Shown: positions 35,100 to 46,393, counted from the stretch's first letter. The stretch is 64,000 bases of DNA from Tilletiopsis washingtonensis (GCF_003144115.1 NW_020311999.1:787583-851582), one strand, 5' to 3'. Numbers and translations are program-made. The notes: a model not told the origin generated them from the sequence alone.

Positions 35100-35602
35100 T
35101 CATTGCTCGAGGCCCGCCAGCACGGCGATGGGGCCCGGCACGGCGCTCGTCGGCACCCAGGGCGTGAGCCAGCTGACGCCGAAGAGTGTGGCTGAGAAGC
35201 CGTGTTGCTGGTAGCGCGTGAAGACTGCGGAGAGCATGAGCATGCGAGAATGAGGACGGCAGTCAGGTGCAAGCACGCAGACGACTCACTCCAGTACGCC
35301 CATTTCCGGCCCATCCACTTGCCGAAGCTGGAGCGCAGCGAGATCGAGTCAGCTCTGCACTGGGCCAGAGAAGCTGTCCTCCTCCAGCACCTCCAGTGCC
35401 ACCACATCTCCGACACTCACAAGGGCAGCACCATGACCTGGCACGCCAGATGCAGCTGCCGCAGGCCCTCCTCCCACTCGGCCTGCGCCAGACGCCGCTG
35501 CTCCAGCTCCCAGCTGTCGTCGGAGCCGAGCGAGATGTCCGACGCGTTGGAGACGTACGACGTCACCGACGACGTGCGTGCGGCAGCTGGCCGTGCGGCC
35601 AT
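35100..35602 (-). CDS. Small one-helix membrane protein, possibly MIM2-like
   Basis: Three exons (35602-35421, 35327-35290, 35224-35100) give 114 residues with consistent phases. A Ser-rich start is followed by an acidic, Glu/Gln/Leu-rich helix (DDSWELEQRRLAQAEWEEGL, then RQLHLAC). A hydrophobic segment with embedded basic residues comes next (QVMVLPFFGKWMGRKWAYWI), and then FTRYQQHGFSATL and a Pro-rich tail. The pattern of acidic helix, hydrophobic stretch with Gly-Lys, and aromatic end reminds me of small outer mitochondrial membrane import factors such as Mim2. The resemblance is weak and is inference. Exon 2 is 38 nt. If the guess is right it would help insert helical proteins into the outer membrane. 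Confidence 0.6.
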
Positions 35603-36069
35603 CGCTGGCAGCGTGTGAGGATGTGGGAGGGAAGAGCCGAGAAGGAGCGCAAGCAACACGCAGCTGCCTGACGCGCGCGGGCGCAGGAGGGCTCGCGCTG
35701 CGACGAGCCCGAGAAGTGCGCGACGAGACGCAGGCAGCGGGCCCACTAGCGTCAGTGGTCTGCGCTCGACACGTGAAGCGGCGTGAAGGTGGGGAGGAGG
35801 GCGGATGACGGTGGTGGGACGACGAGGAGTAGGCGGCGGCACGTCTCGCAGCGCCAGCTCAGGGCCCGCTCAGCGCGTCACACGTGACCAAAAGCGCGCC
35901 CAGGCCGCACGGGCCGCTCAAGCCTCCACTCACTCCTCCAGACCGACCGCGATGCTCCTTCTACGGCCTCGAGCCACACACTGCCTGGGGCTCTCCTTTT
36001 CCACCTACTGATTCAGACAGAGTTCTGTGCAGCAAGCACCATGGCATTCATCAGCACTGCGCCGCGCCT
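35603..36069. other. Spacer between two minus-strand genes
   Basis: 467 bp; no recognisable element. Confidence 0.5.
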
Positions 36070-38203
36070 TCACCGCCGGCCTGTCTTGATGACGCCCGCA
36101 GCCACCAGCTTCTGGATCTTCATCGCAATCCTGAGGGAAGGGAATGCCAAGTCAGCAGACTGGCGCAGACCTCTCCGTAAATCATGCTGCAACTCACTCA
36201 GGGTTGCGCATGTGCTCCTGCAGCGCCGCCGGATTGCTCTGCGCCTGCTCGAGGATGGAGCGCATGACGGGGTCGGCCAGAATGCCGGCCACCTCCGGGT
36301 CGCTCTGCGCGCTGTGGATTGGAGGGTCGATGCGTTCAGTCTGGGTTGCCCCTCCCGCACAGCCGCTCTCTCCTCTGCTCACCGCCGCATGACGTCCTCC
36401 TCTGTCTCGTTTGCGCGCTCCTCGTACAGCGCGCGCGAAATCTTGTTCTCCAGCTCGTTGATCTCGCGCGCGTGGGCGCTCGAGTCTTCGGCGTCCGAGG
36501 CGCGCTGGATCTGCTCGAGTGCGCGCGTCGTCTGCTTCATGCTCAGCAGGACGTTGGCCTTGCGGATGTATGGCTTGGCCAGCTGCAGCGGACGTGTCAG
36601 AGAGACGTGCAGTAGAGGCGCACCAGCTAAGCACGCACCTTGGGCGCCAGCTTGATGGCCTCGTCCGTGTCCTTGAGCGCCTCCGACAGCGCCATGAGCT
36701 TCAGGTATGCGCTCTGCAGGAGAATGCGTCAGCGCTCGTCCAGGGCTGCCCGACCTGCACCACGCACACTCCGGTTGGTGTAGCCGCGCGAGTCCTCCGG
36801 CGCGCGCTTGATCGCCTCGGTGTATGCCGCCACGGCGCCGGCAAAGTCGCCCTTCTTGTACAGGTCGTTTCCGCGATTCCGCTCCTCCTCGCTCTTGGCG
36901 GGGTCGATGTAGGCGCGCCGCTCGTTCTCCTTGAGCTGCTTCTCGGCCGCCTGCAGCTTGGCGAGCGTGTCGGCGGTGCGGTGCTCCGTCAGGCTCTTCT
37001 GGAAGAAGCGGATCGCCGTCGGCAGGTCCTCCTTCTTCACGTTGGCCGAGCCGATGCGCGCATACGCCTTGGCCATGATCTTGTAGTCGGCGCGCGTCTC
37101 GCTGCCGTGCTCCAGCGCCTCCTCGCACGTCTTGATGCACTCGTCGTACGCGCCCGTCTCGAACTGGCACGCTGCCAGGTTAGAGAGGTACACGATGTCC
37201 TTGTGCGCCTCCCACGCCGCCTTGTACTGCTCCGAGGCACCGGCAAAGTCGCGCTTCACGTACAGCGCGTTGCCGCGCGCCTTTGCTGCGTCGCCGGCCT
37301 TCTTCGCCTGCGCCTCTTCGCTGTCCTCCTCCTTCGGCGGCTCCGGCTTCGGCTCGGGCGCCTTGGGCGTCGGCTTGGGTGCCGGCTTGGGCGCCTCCTC
37401 CTCGCGCGCGCCCGCGTCGCCGGGCATGGCGCTGGAGCCCTCGGGGCGCTCAAACGCCTGCAGGTCGATGCCCATCAGCACGCCCATGACGGCAATCATG
37501 TTGGGGTCCGAGAAGGCCGACGCCGCCTTGCTCGGGTCCGCCTGGATGGCCGAGAGCTTGGCACGGAACGCCGGGTCGCGCACCAGCGCCGCCGTCTTGG
37601 GGTTCGCCTCGAGCTTGCTCCACATCTGCGGGTCCTGGAACATCTTGCCGATGCCCATGCCGGCGTCGTTGTCGGATGCTGTGCAGGCGTCAGCGCTGCG
37701 ACCATGCAGCATCAAGGCAAATGCCACTCACCGAGCGCCGACTGCACGCTGTCGAGGCCGCGCTGCAGGATGGCATCGCCCGGCGCCACCTTCAGGCCCT
37801 CCTCGTACGCAGCCACGGCCTCCTCCAGCCGGCCGAGGCCGTGCAGCGCGGCGCCCTTGCGCGCGAAGCCCTTGCCGAACGTGGGATTGGCCTCGATGGT
37901 CTGTGCGACTGGCTGTCAGCGACTGGCACCGGGAGCACAGCAGCGCAGTGCCTCGCAGGCCAGCGGGAGCACAACGGCCAGCAAGCTATATTCGGCACGC
38001 ACCTTGTCGCCATCCTCCAGCGCGCGGTCCCAGTCCTTGAGCGCGGCATAGCTGGCGCTGCGGTTCGAGTAGAGGACGTGGCGCTGCGCGGCGTCGGCGT
38101 CGGGCGCCTCGAGGGCGGCGCTGTAGAGCTCGGCGGCGCGCGCGTAGTCCTTTGCCGCAAAGGCGGCGGAGCCCTGCGCCTTGAGCTCGGCGGCGGACGA
38201 CAT
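36070..38203 (-). CDS. STI1: Sti1/Hop Hsp70-Hsp90 co-chaperone
   Basis: Seven exons (38203-38003, 37900-37732, 37678-36768, 36713-36639, 36582-36383, 36311-36198, 36130-36070) give 576 residues, the usual Sti1 length. It bridges Hsp70 and Hsp90 and passes client proteins between them in the cytosol. TPR1 starts at the N-terminus (LKAQGSAAFAAKDYARAAEL), followed by the DP1 domain (DPQMWSKLEANPKTAAL). A charged Pro/Glu/Lys linker comes next, then TPR2A (ARGNALYVKRDFAGASEQYK), TPR2B (ERNRGNDLYKKGDFAGAV) and the DP2 domain with the family ending NPEIAMKIQKLVAAGVIK. A heat-shock-element-like site lies upstream at 38355-38362. The junction after exon 3 was placed to keep the TPR helix NRSSAYLKL. 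Confidence 0.96.
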
Positions 38204-39291
38204 GGCAGGTGTGAGTGGGTGAGTGTAAGGTGTGGGAGAAGCTGAGCAGGAGTGGGACGTGTGCTGCTCGTGGGCTGTGATGGTCAAGCACCTCAATGCC
38301 GCCTCCACGCAAGGCCGGCTGATGGGTCGTGCGCATCTGTGGCCCCTCCGCCTGGAAGCTTCGCCACGCGCGTCGGGCCTGCTCGGCCGACGCGCCAGGC
38401 CGGCGAGCCGAGGCGACTTTTCTCTCGCGGGCAGCGCGGCATGCCTCAAGAAGGCGCGCGGCCGCGCCCCGCCGCTTGCTTCCCTAACGCAGTCTCTAAG
38501 AGACAGGTGAGCCCTCGCCGCCGTCCTTGCCCCTCGTGCTCCTCGCTGACCCCTCTGCAGACCCCGAATCTTCAAAAGCACCGGTCCCAGGCGAGGGTGC
38601 GGCGCCTCCGTGCGCCGTGCGCCCGTCGATGACGCGACTGGCCGTACAAGACATCGGCGAGCGAGGCTGGCGTCCACGGCGGCGGTGCTGGTGCTTCCGT
38701 GCCTGCTGCCTCGCCCTTCACGGGGCTTGAGGCGGCGGCGTGGATGGTGCCGGTGCTGCTCCGGTTCCTGTGATGGGAGGACGCCCCACGACGAGGCTGG
38801 GTGGGGCGTGCGGCGAGGGGCCACCCTTCGTGGGGCACCGATGGCGCGCGTCCCAAGGCTTCGATGTACATCCCATACCCCTTCCATGTGTGTGTTGAAT
38901 GCATCCGTCACCTGTGGCTAGAAGCGCTTTGTGGCCGTGCGGGCGAGGTGAGAAGCACGTAGACTGGGACCTGTGCGCGTGCGGCCAGGCCGGGTCTCGC
39001 GATGGCGACCTGTACGGCGCTTCACAGCAGGCCGAGCGCCGAGGTGTGTTGCGCGACTCTCGTCGCTCGTGGTGATGCATGCTCGTGGCCATCTCAGCGC
39101 CGCCCAGCACCAGCACGCGCTGCCAAAGGTCGAGCTCGTCGTCGAGACTCGACTGAATGGAGCCGCGGCGCGTGCCGCGGCCCCACTCGGCGCGCCGTGC
39201 CCCGCATGCCGGGCAGGCAGGCAGCCGGCACCTCGAGCAACCTCGCCGAGGCCTGCCCGGCGCCGTCCTTCCCGCACCCACAGCGCTTCTC
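38204..39291. other. Divergent intergenic region STI1 / aldehyde dehydrogenase
   Basis: 1.09 kb between divergent starts. It contains the HSE-like and STRE-like motifs listed separately. No gene is supported. Confidence 0.5.
38342..38362. promoter_or_regulatory. Possible HSE and STRE upstream of STI1
   Basis: GAAGCTTC (38355-38362) is a two-unit heat shock element core (nGAAnnTTCn) about 150 bp before the STI1 start. A CCCCT stress-response core (38343-38347) sits beside it. STI1 is an Hsf1 target in other fungi, so the position is sensible. Both motifs are short and could occur by chance. Confidence 0.3.
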
Positions 39292-41556
39292 ATGAGGCCG
39301 CTCGTCTTTCTGCTGCGCACCTCCATCCTCGCTCCTCGTCTGCTCACCCCTGCGCTCCATCTCGCACCGCGCCGCCTCGCCGCAGCCGCGCCCGCCGCCT
39401 GTGCCCGCCGCGCCCACTCCACCTCGCCGCCCCTCGACCCCGCCGCGCTCGCCTCGCGCCTCTCGGCCAGCATGGCGGCCATCTCCACGGCGCCCGCGAC
39501 GCAGCCCACGCTCTACATCGATGGCCAGTGGCGCAACAGCTCAGACGGGCGCAGCCGGCCAAGCATCAACGTGAGTGCGCCGCTGGGAGGCGCGGCCAGA
39601 CGACGTGCTCGATGCCGGACTCGCTCTGGGCAGCGGGTGCCTCTGCTCCGGGCCGCCGTGTAGCGCTGAGCGCTGCCAGGCTGAGCGCTGCCATGCTGAG
39701 CACCACCTTCGCAGCCCTACGATGGCAGCACCATCTGCCACGTCTCCGAAGCCACTGCCGCCGATGCCGAGGCAGCCATCATCTCGGCGCGCGACTTCTT
39801 CCGCTCCTCGCCCTTCGCGCACGACACGTTTGCCAACCGCTCCAAGCTGCTCGTCAAGATTGCCGACCTGCTGCAGCGCGACCGCGCCCTGCTGGCCGAC
39901 ATCGAGGTGCGCGACACGGGCAAGACGCTTGCCGAGGCCGAGACGGACGTCGACGATGTGACGGCCGTGTTCCGCTTCTATGCCGAAGAGGCGCCGCATC
40001 TCGACACGCCGCGGCGCATCACGGGCGACGGCGTGCCCGGATCGGTGCGCAGCGAGATCGTCAAGGAGGCGGTGGGCGTCTGCGTGCTCATCGCGCCGTG
40101 GAACTGTGAGTCGCGAGCTTGCCCTCACATCCGGGTGCGGGCAGGTTGCTGAGGCCGCTGGGCGCACAGACCCGCTGCTGCAGATCTGCTGGAAGCTGGC
40201 GCCGGCGATTGCCGCGGGCAACAGCAGCATCATCAAGCCGTCGGAGGTGACGCCGCTGTCGACGGTGCATCTCGTGCGCCTCATGCTCGAGGCCGGCGTG
40301 CCGGCGCGTGCCCTGCAGCTCCTCACCGCCGGCGGCGCCAGCGTGGGGCCGACGCTCACCGAGCACCCCGACGTCGACCTCGTCAGCTTCACCGGCGGCC
40401 TGGATACGGGACGCAACATCTTGCGCAGCGCTGCGGGCACTGTGAAGCGCACCTGCGTGGAGCTCGGCGGCAAGAGTGAGCTCGCTGGTTGGCCCGTGCC
40501 CCTCAAGCTCTCCGCTGAAGTTTCTCGCCTCTCGCAGACCCAAATGTCGTCTTTGCCGATGCGCCGCTGGACTGGGCCATCGACACGGTGCTCACGGCCG
40601 TGTTTCTGCACTCGGGCCAGGTGTGCAGCTCGGCGGCGCGCCTCATCGTCGAGGAGAGCATCGCCGACAAGCTCGTCGCGGGCGTCGTGGTGCGGGCCAA
40701 GCTGATCCGCATGGGCAGCGGCTTCGACCCCGCCTCGGAGGTGAGAAGCATGGAGTACTGCGTGTTGTGCGCTTGCTGACGCTCGCGACCTCAGACCGGC
40801 CCGCTCGTATCTGCAGCGCACCTCGCCAAGATCGAGTCGTACATCGAGATGGCCAAGGGCGAGGGCTGCCAGATCCTCTGCGGCGGCTCGCAGCCGGACC
40901 GCTCGCAGCCCGAGTACGCACACCTGCCGCCCGGCGGCTACTTCTTCCTGCCCACGGTGCTCGACCACTGCAACCGCGACATGAAGATTGTGCAGGCCGA
41001 GACGTTTGGGCCCATCCTGACCGTGGAGCGCTTCAAGGACGGCGATGAGGAGACTGCTGTGCGTCGCTGTGCGTGGAGCTCCGCCCTGGCGCATGCTCAT
41101 CCTTCTCTGCAGATTGCACTGGCGAACGACACCAAGTTCGGCCTCGGCGGCGGCGTGCAGACGTCGGACGCCGCGCGCGCCAAGCGCCTCGCACGGCGCA
41201 TCCGCCACGGCACGATGTGGACGAACACGTACGGCGCCTACACGCCGCGCGCCGAGTGGGGCGGCTTCGGCATGAGCGGCAACGGGCGCGAGCTGGGCAA
41301 GGCGGGCCTGTGAGTAGTGTCTGCACGGCAGCGTCCTGAGAGCTGAGCGCTGACACGCTGCTCGGGGCTTCGCAGTGATGAATGTGAGGCCTCTGGTGCT
41401 GTCAGACGTCCGACTGAGCTGACCGCATGCCCCACAGACGTCGAGACGAAGCACCTCTACACGGAGACAGCACCGGCACCGCCGGGCTGGTTCAAGGGGC
41501 ACCCGCATGCCGAGCACAAGAAGTTCACGCCGCCGCCGCCAAAGGCCAAGCTTTAA
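39292..41556 (+). CDS. NAD(P)-dependent aldehyde dehydrogenase, mitochondrial (betaine-aldehyde-dehydrogenase-like)
   Basis: Eight exons (39292-39570, 39715-40105, 40170-40475, 40538-40740, 40795-41058, 41113-41309, 41376-41383, 41438-41556) give 588 residues. A basic N-terminal leader rich in Arg, Leu and Ala predicts mitochondrial import. The ALDH fold is complete: LIAPWNYPLLQICWKLAPAI, IIKPSEVTPLS, VSFTGGLDTG, the general base Glu in CVELGGKNPNVVF, the catalytic Cys in HSGQVCSSAARLIVE, and ETFGPILTVERF. It oxidises an aldehyde to the acid; the substrate cannot be fixed, and similarity to betaine aldehyde dehydrogenases is an impression. Exon 7 is only 8 nt. It supplies the Asp-Glu of GLDEYVETKHLY, a segment conserved in these enzymes, which supports the exon. 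A Pro/Lys-rich tail ends the protein. Confidence 0.92.
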
Positions 41557-41705
41557 GGCGGGGGCGCTAGGGACCGTAGATATGCACTTTCTGAGGGCGA
41601 TTATTGGGATTGCGTCTGACATGAGGCGGCGTAGTGATACAGAGTGATGAGAAAGAGCCGATGGGTGCCGCGTTGGCCGCGCGAAGGCGCGCCGAGCCTG
41701 GCTGC

Positions 41706-42586
41706 TCAGCCGAGACGCTGGCTCGTCTCGGTGCCGACCTTTGCGTGGTCCTTGAGCTGCGGCGCGCTCTCGTAGACGATGTTGGTGGGCGCCTTGGCGC
41801 GCGGCCCAAAGTACTCGCCGCGCAGGCCGACGTAGTAGAGACGCACACGCTCGCCGCCCGACGCGGCGGGCACAAAGAGCGTGAGGGAGTTGACGGAGGC
41901 GAACTTGGAGGCGCGCAGCGGGTACTGCCGGCGTGCGAGGGGTGAGCTGTGTAGCGGAGGAGGCGGGTCCGAGGCGGAACTGTGAGCCAGAGCCCCATAG
42001 TGTTGCGCAGAGCGAGATGTCGCTCTCTGCACAACAGAGGCACGACTCGTGCGCCTGGCGGCGCCAGCATGCCCCCCACACCTCCACAAGCCCAGCGCAC
42101 CCACCTCGACACACTCGCGCGTCAGCGCCACGCTGTCCACGACCTGCGCAGGCTTGGGCACGCCGTCGTTTGCCGCCTCAAAGTCGAGCGGCTGGGTGAG
42201 GTTCGGATAGAGGTGCACCTGAGCTGTGCGCGGTGGTCAGCCCCGACAGCACCCGGCAGCGCGCGCCGCTCGCACTCACTGGGCGTCTCGTCGCCGGGCC
42301 CGCTCTTGAGCAGCAGAGCGCGCAGCTTGACGGGCCCCGTAAAGGGAATGCGCAGCAGCAGCTGCTCGTCGACGTCGCTCTCGCAGCACTGGCTCTCGTC
42401 CTCGCGCGCATCGTAGGCGCGCAAGAGACGCGCGCCGGAGCCGCGCACGCGCTCGTTGAGCACCTCGACGCCGGCGTGGTCGATGCAGCCGAGCAGCACG
42501 TCCTGCACGCCCTCGCCCGGCAGCTGGTGTGCGTCGTCGGCATGGCTGCCGCAGCCGCATGCGCCGTGCTGGTGCTCGTGCGGCAT
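41706..42586 (-). CDS. PITH domain protein (PITHD1-like)
   Basis: Three exons (42586-42280, 42223-42105, 41924-41706) give 214 residues. The protein starts with a His/Cys-rich leader (MPHEHQHGACGCGSH), typical of PITHD1 proteins, and is otherwise one PITH domain: VLLGCIDHAGVEVLNE, ESDVDEQLLLRIPFTGPVKL, VHLYPNLTQPLDFEAAND, SLTLFVPAASGG and VRLYYVGLRGEYFG. The same domain binds the 26S proteasome in thioredoxin-like protein 1, so a proteasome link is plausible; a function for the free PITH protein in fungi is not established. The second intron is 180 nt. It is divergent from the molybdopterin synthase gene (192 bp). Confidence 0.9.
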
Positions 42587-42778
42587 GGCTTGCGTGCGTG
42601 GTGGAGGTTGCGAGGCAAGGAGCAAGAGGTGCAGCGCGCGCACGGACGAGAGCGCGGGCGGGCGGTGCGTGTCGGCCGAGTTCCGCAGGCCCGAGATGCT
42701 TCCGGCCGGCCGCAGCTCCACCAGCTCCTTCCTTCCTGTCCACCATCACACCCTCATCCCCTCGCACTCTCAGCGGCC

Positions 42779-43349
42779 ATGGCCACGCCGGCACCTCTCA
42801 TGCAGCACACTGCCGCCGGCGACGCCGCCGTGCTCACCCACGCGCCGCTCGACGGCGGCGCGCTGCTGGCAGACGTGCGTGAGCCCGCGGCCGGCGCCAC
42901 GGTGCTCTTCGTCGGCACGACGCGCAACGAGTTCGACGGTGCGTGCGGAGCCCGCGGACGTCTGCTCGGTGCTGCGCTGACATTGGCGTCGTACCACAGG
43001 CAAGCGGGTTGAGCGCCTCGAGTACGAGGCCTACGAGCCGCTGGCGCTGCGCACGCTGCTCGCCGTGCTCCGGGCAGCTCGCGAGCGCTTCGCCGTGTCG
43101 CGCCTGCACATTGCGCACCGCCTCGGCAGCGTCGGCGTCACGGAGGCCTCCATCCTCGTCTGCGCCGTGGCGCCGCACCGGCGCGCCGCATTCGAGGCGG
43201 CCGAGTGGATGCTCGAGGAGGTCAAGCGCGAGGCGCAGATCTGGAAGAAGGAGTGCTACGCCAACGCCGACGCCGACGCGCCCGAGTGGAAGGCCAACCG
43301 CGTCGACAACGAGCGCTGGCACGCCGCAAAGGAACAGCAATTGTCATGA
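42779..43349 (+). CDS. MOCS2B: Molybdopterin synthase catalytic (large) subunit, MoaE/MOCS2B
   Basis: Two exons (42779-42938, 43000-43349) give 169 residues. It transfers sulfur from the small subunit to precursor Z in molybdenum cofactor synthesis. Conserved pieces are ATVLFVGTTRNEFDGKRVERLEYEAYEPLA (split here by the intron after Phe-Asp), LHIAHRLGSVGVTEASILV, APHRRAAFEAAEWMLEEVK and REAQIWKKE with the catalytic lysines. Its presence implies molybdoenzymes such as nitrate reductase or sulfite oxidase elsewhere in the genome. The small subunit is not in this window. Its stop codon is only 15 bp from the stop of IST3 on the other strand. Confidence 0.94.
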
Positions 43350-43364
43350 TTGCAAGCGCACTGC

Positions 43365-44613
43365 TCAGCGCCGCGGATCCCGCTCGTAGGACCCGCGCTG
43401 CTCTCTGTCGCGCCCGCCGTCGCCGCCGCGATCTCTCCGCTCATCGCGCTCGCGTCCGTACCGCCCATCACGGTCACGTTCATCTGTCCGCCGCACCTCC
43501 CGCTCGCGGCTGTCGCGATCGCGGCGCGGTCTGTCGTCTCGCGCACTCGGCCGCGGGCTCTTGCTGCGGCTGCGGCTGCGATGCCGGCTGCTCTCGCCGC
43601 GCGCCTTTCGTCGCTCGCGCTCCTCGCGGATGCGCGCACGCTCCTCCTTGCGCCGCCGCTTCTCCTCCTTCTCCGCCCGACTACTCCCACCACCGCCGCC
43701 GCTGAGACTGCGCTCCTGCCGCTCCTTGGCGCGCTCGCGTGCGATGTACGCCGCCATTGGGTCCTCCAGGTCGACGTCGGCTGCGGCGCCTCGCGTTGCG
43801 ACGGCGGAGGAGGATGAGGCATGTGCGGAGCCTGCTGTTGCGTGTGTGAGCAATGCGACAAATGCGGGCGTGTCTTGACGCAGAGACGTGCGGAGTGCAC
43901 AGGCGCGGCCATCCATAGCGTGCGCATGAGCGGCCTGAGGCAGGGGATGCGCAGGTCCTTCCTACGCGCACGGCTGCGAGCCTCGGCAGCGTCGCGATTA
44001 CAACGACGGCCCAACACGCTCTCGCCCTTCTGCCGAACCTCGCCCTGGCACACACCACCTCACACTCACCCTCCAGCAGCGGCGGCGCGGCGTTCCTGCT
44101 CGGCTCCGTCTTTTCGATCTTGTTGCCCTGCTCGTCCTTCTCCAGCTCGCCGCGGTACTCGCGCACATGGTCGACGCGCAGCGTGCGGTCGAGCACGACG
44201 GCGCCGTTGAGATTGTCGACGGCGAGCACGGTGCTGCGCTGGTCCTCGTACATGAGGAAGCCGAAGCCGCGCCGGGCGCCCGTCTCCTTGGAGCGCGGCA
44301 GGCTGATGTCGAGAATCTCGCCGTACTGCGAGAAGATGGTGATGACGTCGCCCTCGGTGAGCGCCGTGGGCAGGCCGCCGACGAAAATGTAGGCGCTGTC
44401 TGCGGAGGCAGAGGGTGTGTGAGTGGCAGCCGGGCAGCGCAGGACGGCATGGCGATGCGGCGGCACGCACCCTTGAACTCGTCGTGCCAGCTGGCGCCCT
44501 CGAGGCCGAGCTCGAGCTCGCGCTCGTTGAGCTTGGCGGTGGAGCGGATGTTGCTGCGAAGCAAGGCGTCAGTGCGAGGCGGGCGGTGTACGTGAAGCGC
44601 CGACGCACTTCAT
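43365..44613 (-). CDS. IST3: Ist3/RBMX2 pre-mRNA splicing factor (RES complex)
   Basis: Four exons (44613-44609, 44553-44471, 44399-44070, 43834-43365) give 295 residues. Ist3 (Snu17) is a U2 snRNP-associated RRM protein of the RES complex, which retains and splices pre-mRNA. The start NNIRSTAKLNERELELG and WHDEFKDSAYIFVGGL match the family. RNP2 is YIFVGGL and RNP1 RGFGFLMYED; the third strand gives LRVDHVREYRGELEKDEQGN. The C-terminal half is a long Arg/Ser/Asp/Glu tract. The first coding exon is only 5 nt (ATGAA); the conserved N-terminus supports it. Intron 3 is 235 nt. It is divergent from DHFR (172 bp). Confidence 0.92.
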
Positions 44614-44785
44614 GCTGTGTGCCGGGTATGGTGGAAGGAGGGAGAGAGGAGCGTGACGGCCTCCGCGCTGCCCGGACGAGCCAGCTGCGGAATTCGGGCG
44701 ACGAGCTGCTCCCGCCCTCGCGCTTGCGCAACACGACGCGTTGCAACGCGCATCTCCCCTTCCTTCTCGCCTCTCCACACGCACC

Positions 44786-45661
44786 ATGCCCCCGCCGCTG
44801 CGCCTCACGCTCATCGCCGCCGTGACGCCGAGCAACGGCCTCGGCCTCGCCGGCGGCCTGCCCTGGTCGCTGCCGCGCGAGATGGCGCACTTCCGCCGCG
44901 CCAGCAGCCACGTGCCTGAGGCCGAGAGCGAGGCGAGCGGCAGCACCGACGCCGAGCAGCCGCGCCTCAACGCCGTCATCATGGGCCGCAACACTTGGGA
45001 GTCGATCCCGCCGCGCTTCCGCCCGCTCAAGGGCCGCATCAACGTCGTCGTCTCACGCACGCTGACGGAGCAGAGTGCGCGCGAGCTCGGCATGTGAGTG
45101 ACGCGTGGGGCGGTGAGCCGGGCGGCAGGCACCTCAGACGGCCTGAGAGGTGCTTCTAGGCCGGCAAGATGGCGGTGTCGCCATGTCCGATGGCGCTCAC
45201 ATGCCGTCGGCGATTCTTCTCGACGGCGCCTCCCGGCTGACTCTGCATGCCACAGCGACGCCTCCTCACACGCCTACCACTCTCCCTCGCTCGCGCACGC
45301 ACTCGACTTCCTCTCCTCGCACGCCTCACTCGCGCGCGTCTTCCTCATCGGCGGCGCGCAGCTGTACGCGCAGGCGCTCGAGGCCGTGCCCGCGCCCCAC
45401 GCGCTCGATCGGCTGCTCATCACGCGCCTGCACACGCCGGCCGAGTGCGACGTGTTCCTGTCCGAGTACCGCACGGCGCAGCAGGTCGAGGCGGACGGCG
45501 GCGTGCAGGGTGCGAAGGACGCACAGAGGCCGCTGAAGCAGGAGCACTGGCGGAAAGAGGAGCATGCGGAGATGGAGCGATGGCTCGGCGGCGAGGTGGG
45601 CAGGGGCGAGCAAGAGGAGAAGGCGACGCGCTACGAGTTCCAGATGTGGACGCGCCGGTGA
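44786..45661 (+). CDS. DFR1: Dihydrofolate reductase
   Basis: Two exons (44786-45093, 45256-45661) give 237 residues. It reduces dihydrofolate to tetrahydrofolate with NADPH. Motifs are LTLIAAVTPSNGLGLAGGLP, WSLPREMAHFRRAS (catalytic Glu), NAVIMGRNTWESIPPRFRPL, KGRINVVVSR, and VFLIGGAQLYAQAL. Between the second helix and the next strand sits a Glu/Ser-rich loop as in other fungal DHFRs. Near the C-terminus an extra charged segment of about 40 residues precedes YEFQMWTRR. The intron is 162 nt. The start has a good context (GCACCATG). Confidence 0.95.
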
Positions 45662-46393
45662 CAACAGATGCGTGCCAGCCCAAGCGAGTCCGAGGGGTGG
45701 CAGTGCCGAGCCCGTGGTGACAGGCTGGTTCTCGCAGGCGCTGCGTTGGACGTGGTGGAGCGCTGTCGTCTGCGAGGAGGCGAAGCTGCTGCTGGCACAA
45801 GCGCGAACGCAGCCGCACGAGTGTGTCCAGGCTGCGTTGAGCGTCGCTCGTGCCTGTGTGCAACTGGCAGTCATCGACAGCGCGGCCGGAGCGAGCTCTC
45901 CTTGCGCACGTCGAGCCCCGAAGCTGCTTCGTGCGCCTCGCCCTCCTCCAACGAGGCCTTCCACGCGCCCTCGTCGACATTCGAGTGCTGCAGCGCTCCT
46001 GAGTCGGACGGAGTCTTAGTGCTCGGCCATTGGCGCTGTGCAACCAGCTCCCCAGTGTACGCCGGCACGAGTGCCGTACCCCTTGCACCTCGTTCGAACT
46101 CAGCGCAGGCTCGCGCACGGCTGGACGCGTGCCTTCATGCGCGTCTTCGAGGCTGCTGCATCCAGATCCTGCCTGCTCTGAGGGGCCCGCCTTCAGCATG
46201 TGGAGGTGCGGCGCGGCGCGCCTGTCCCAGCCAGCAGGCGAGGGTGAAGCGGGCCTGCTTAATTGCTCGCAGCACTTCGGCCAGTCACTTCCGCTCATCA
46301 CCACCACCTCTCTGTCCATCAAGTGCCGCACCGCGCACCCGTCTCTGCCGTTCCTCTCCGACAGCCGCTCGCGCCAGCAGCAACAGGCCCGCC
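45662..46393. other. Intergenic region DFR1 / GT90
   Basis: 732 bp between tandem genes; no recognisable gene, repeat or motif. Confidence 0.5.

Noticed and set aside
39541-42114. A 2.6-kb open frame on the minus strand across the aldehyde dehydrogenase region
   Set aside because: It is antisense to the well-supported dehydrogenase exons, crosses their introns, and its translation is Arg/Ala-rich with no recognisable domain. Long frames on the opposite strand are common in GC-rich coding DNA.
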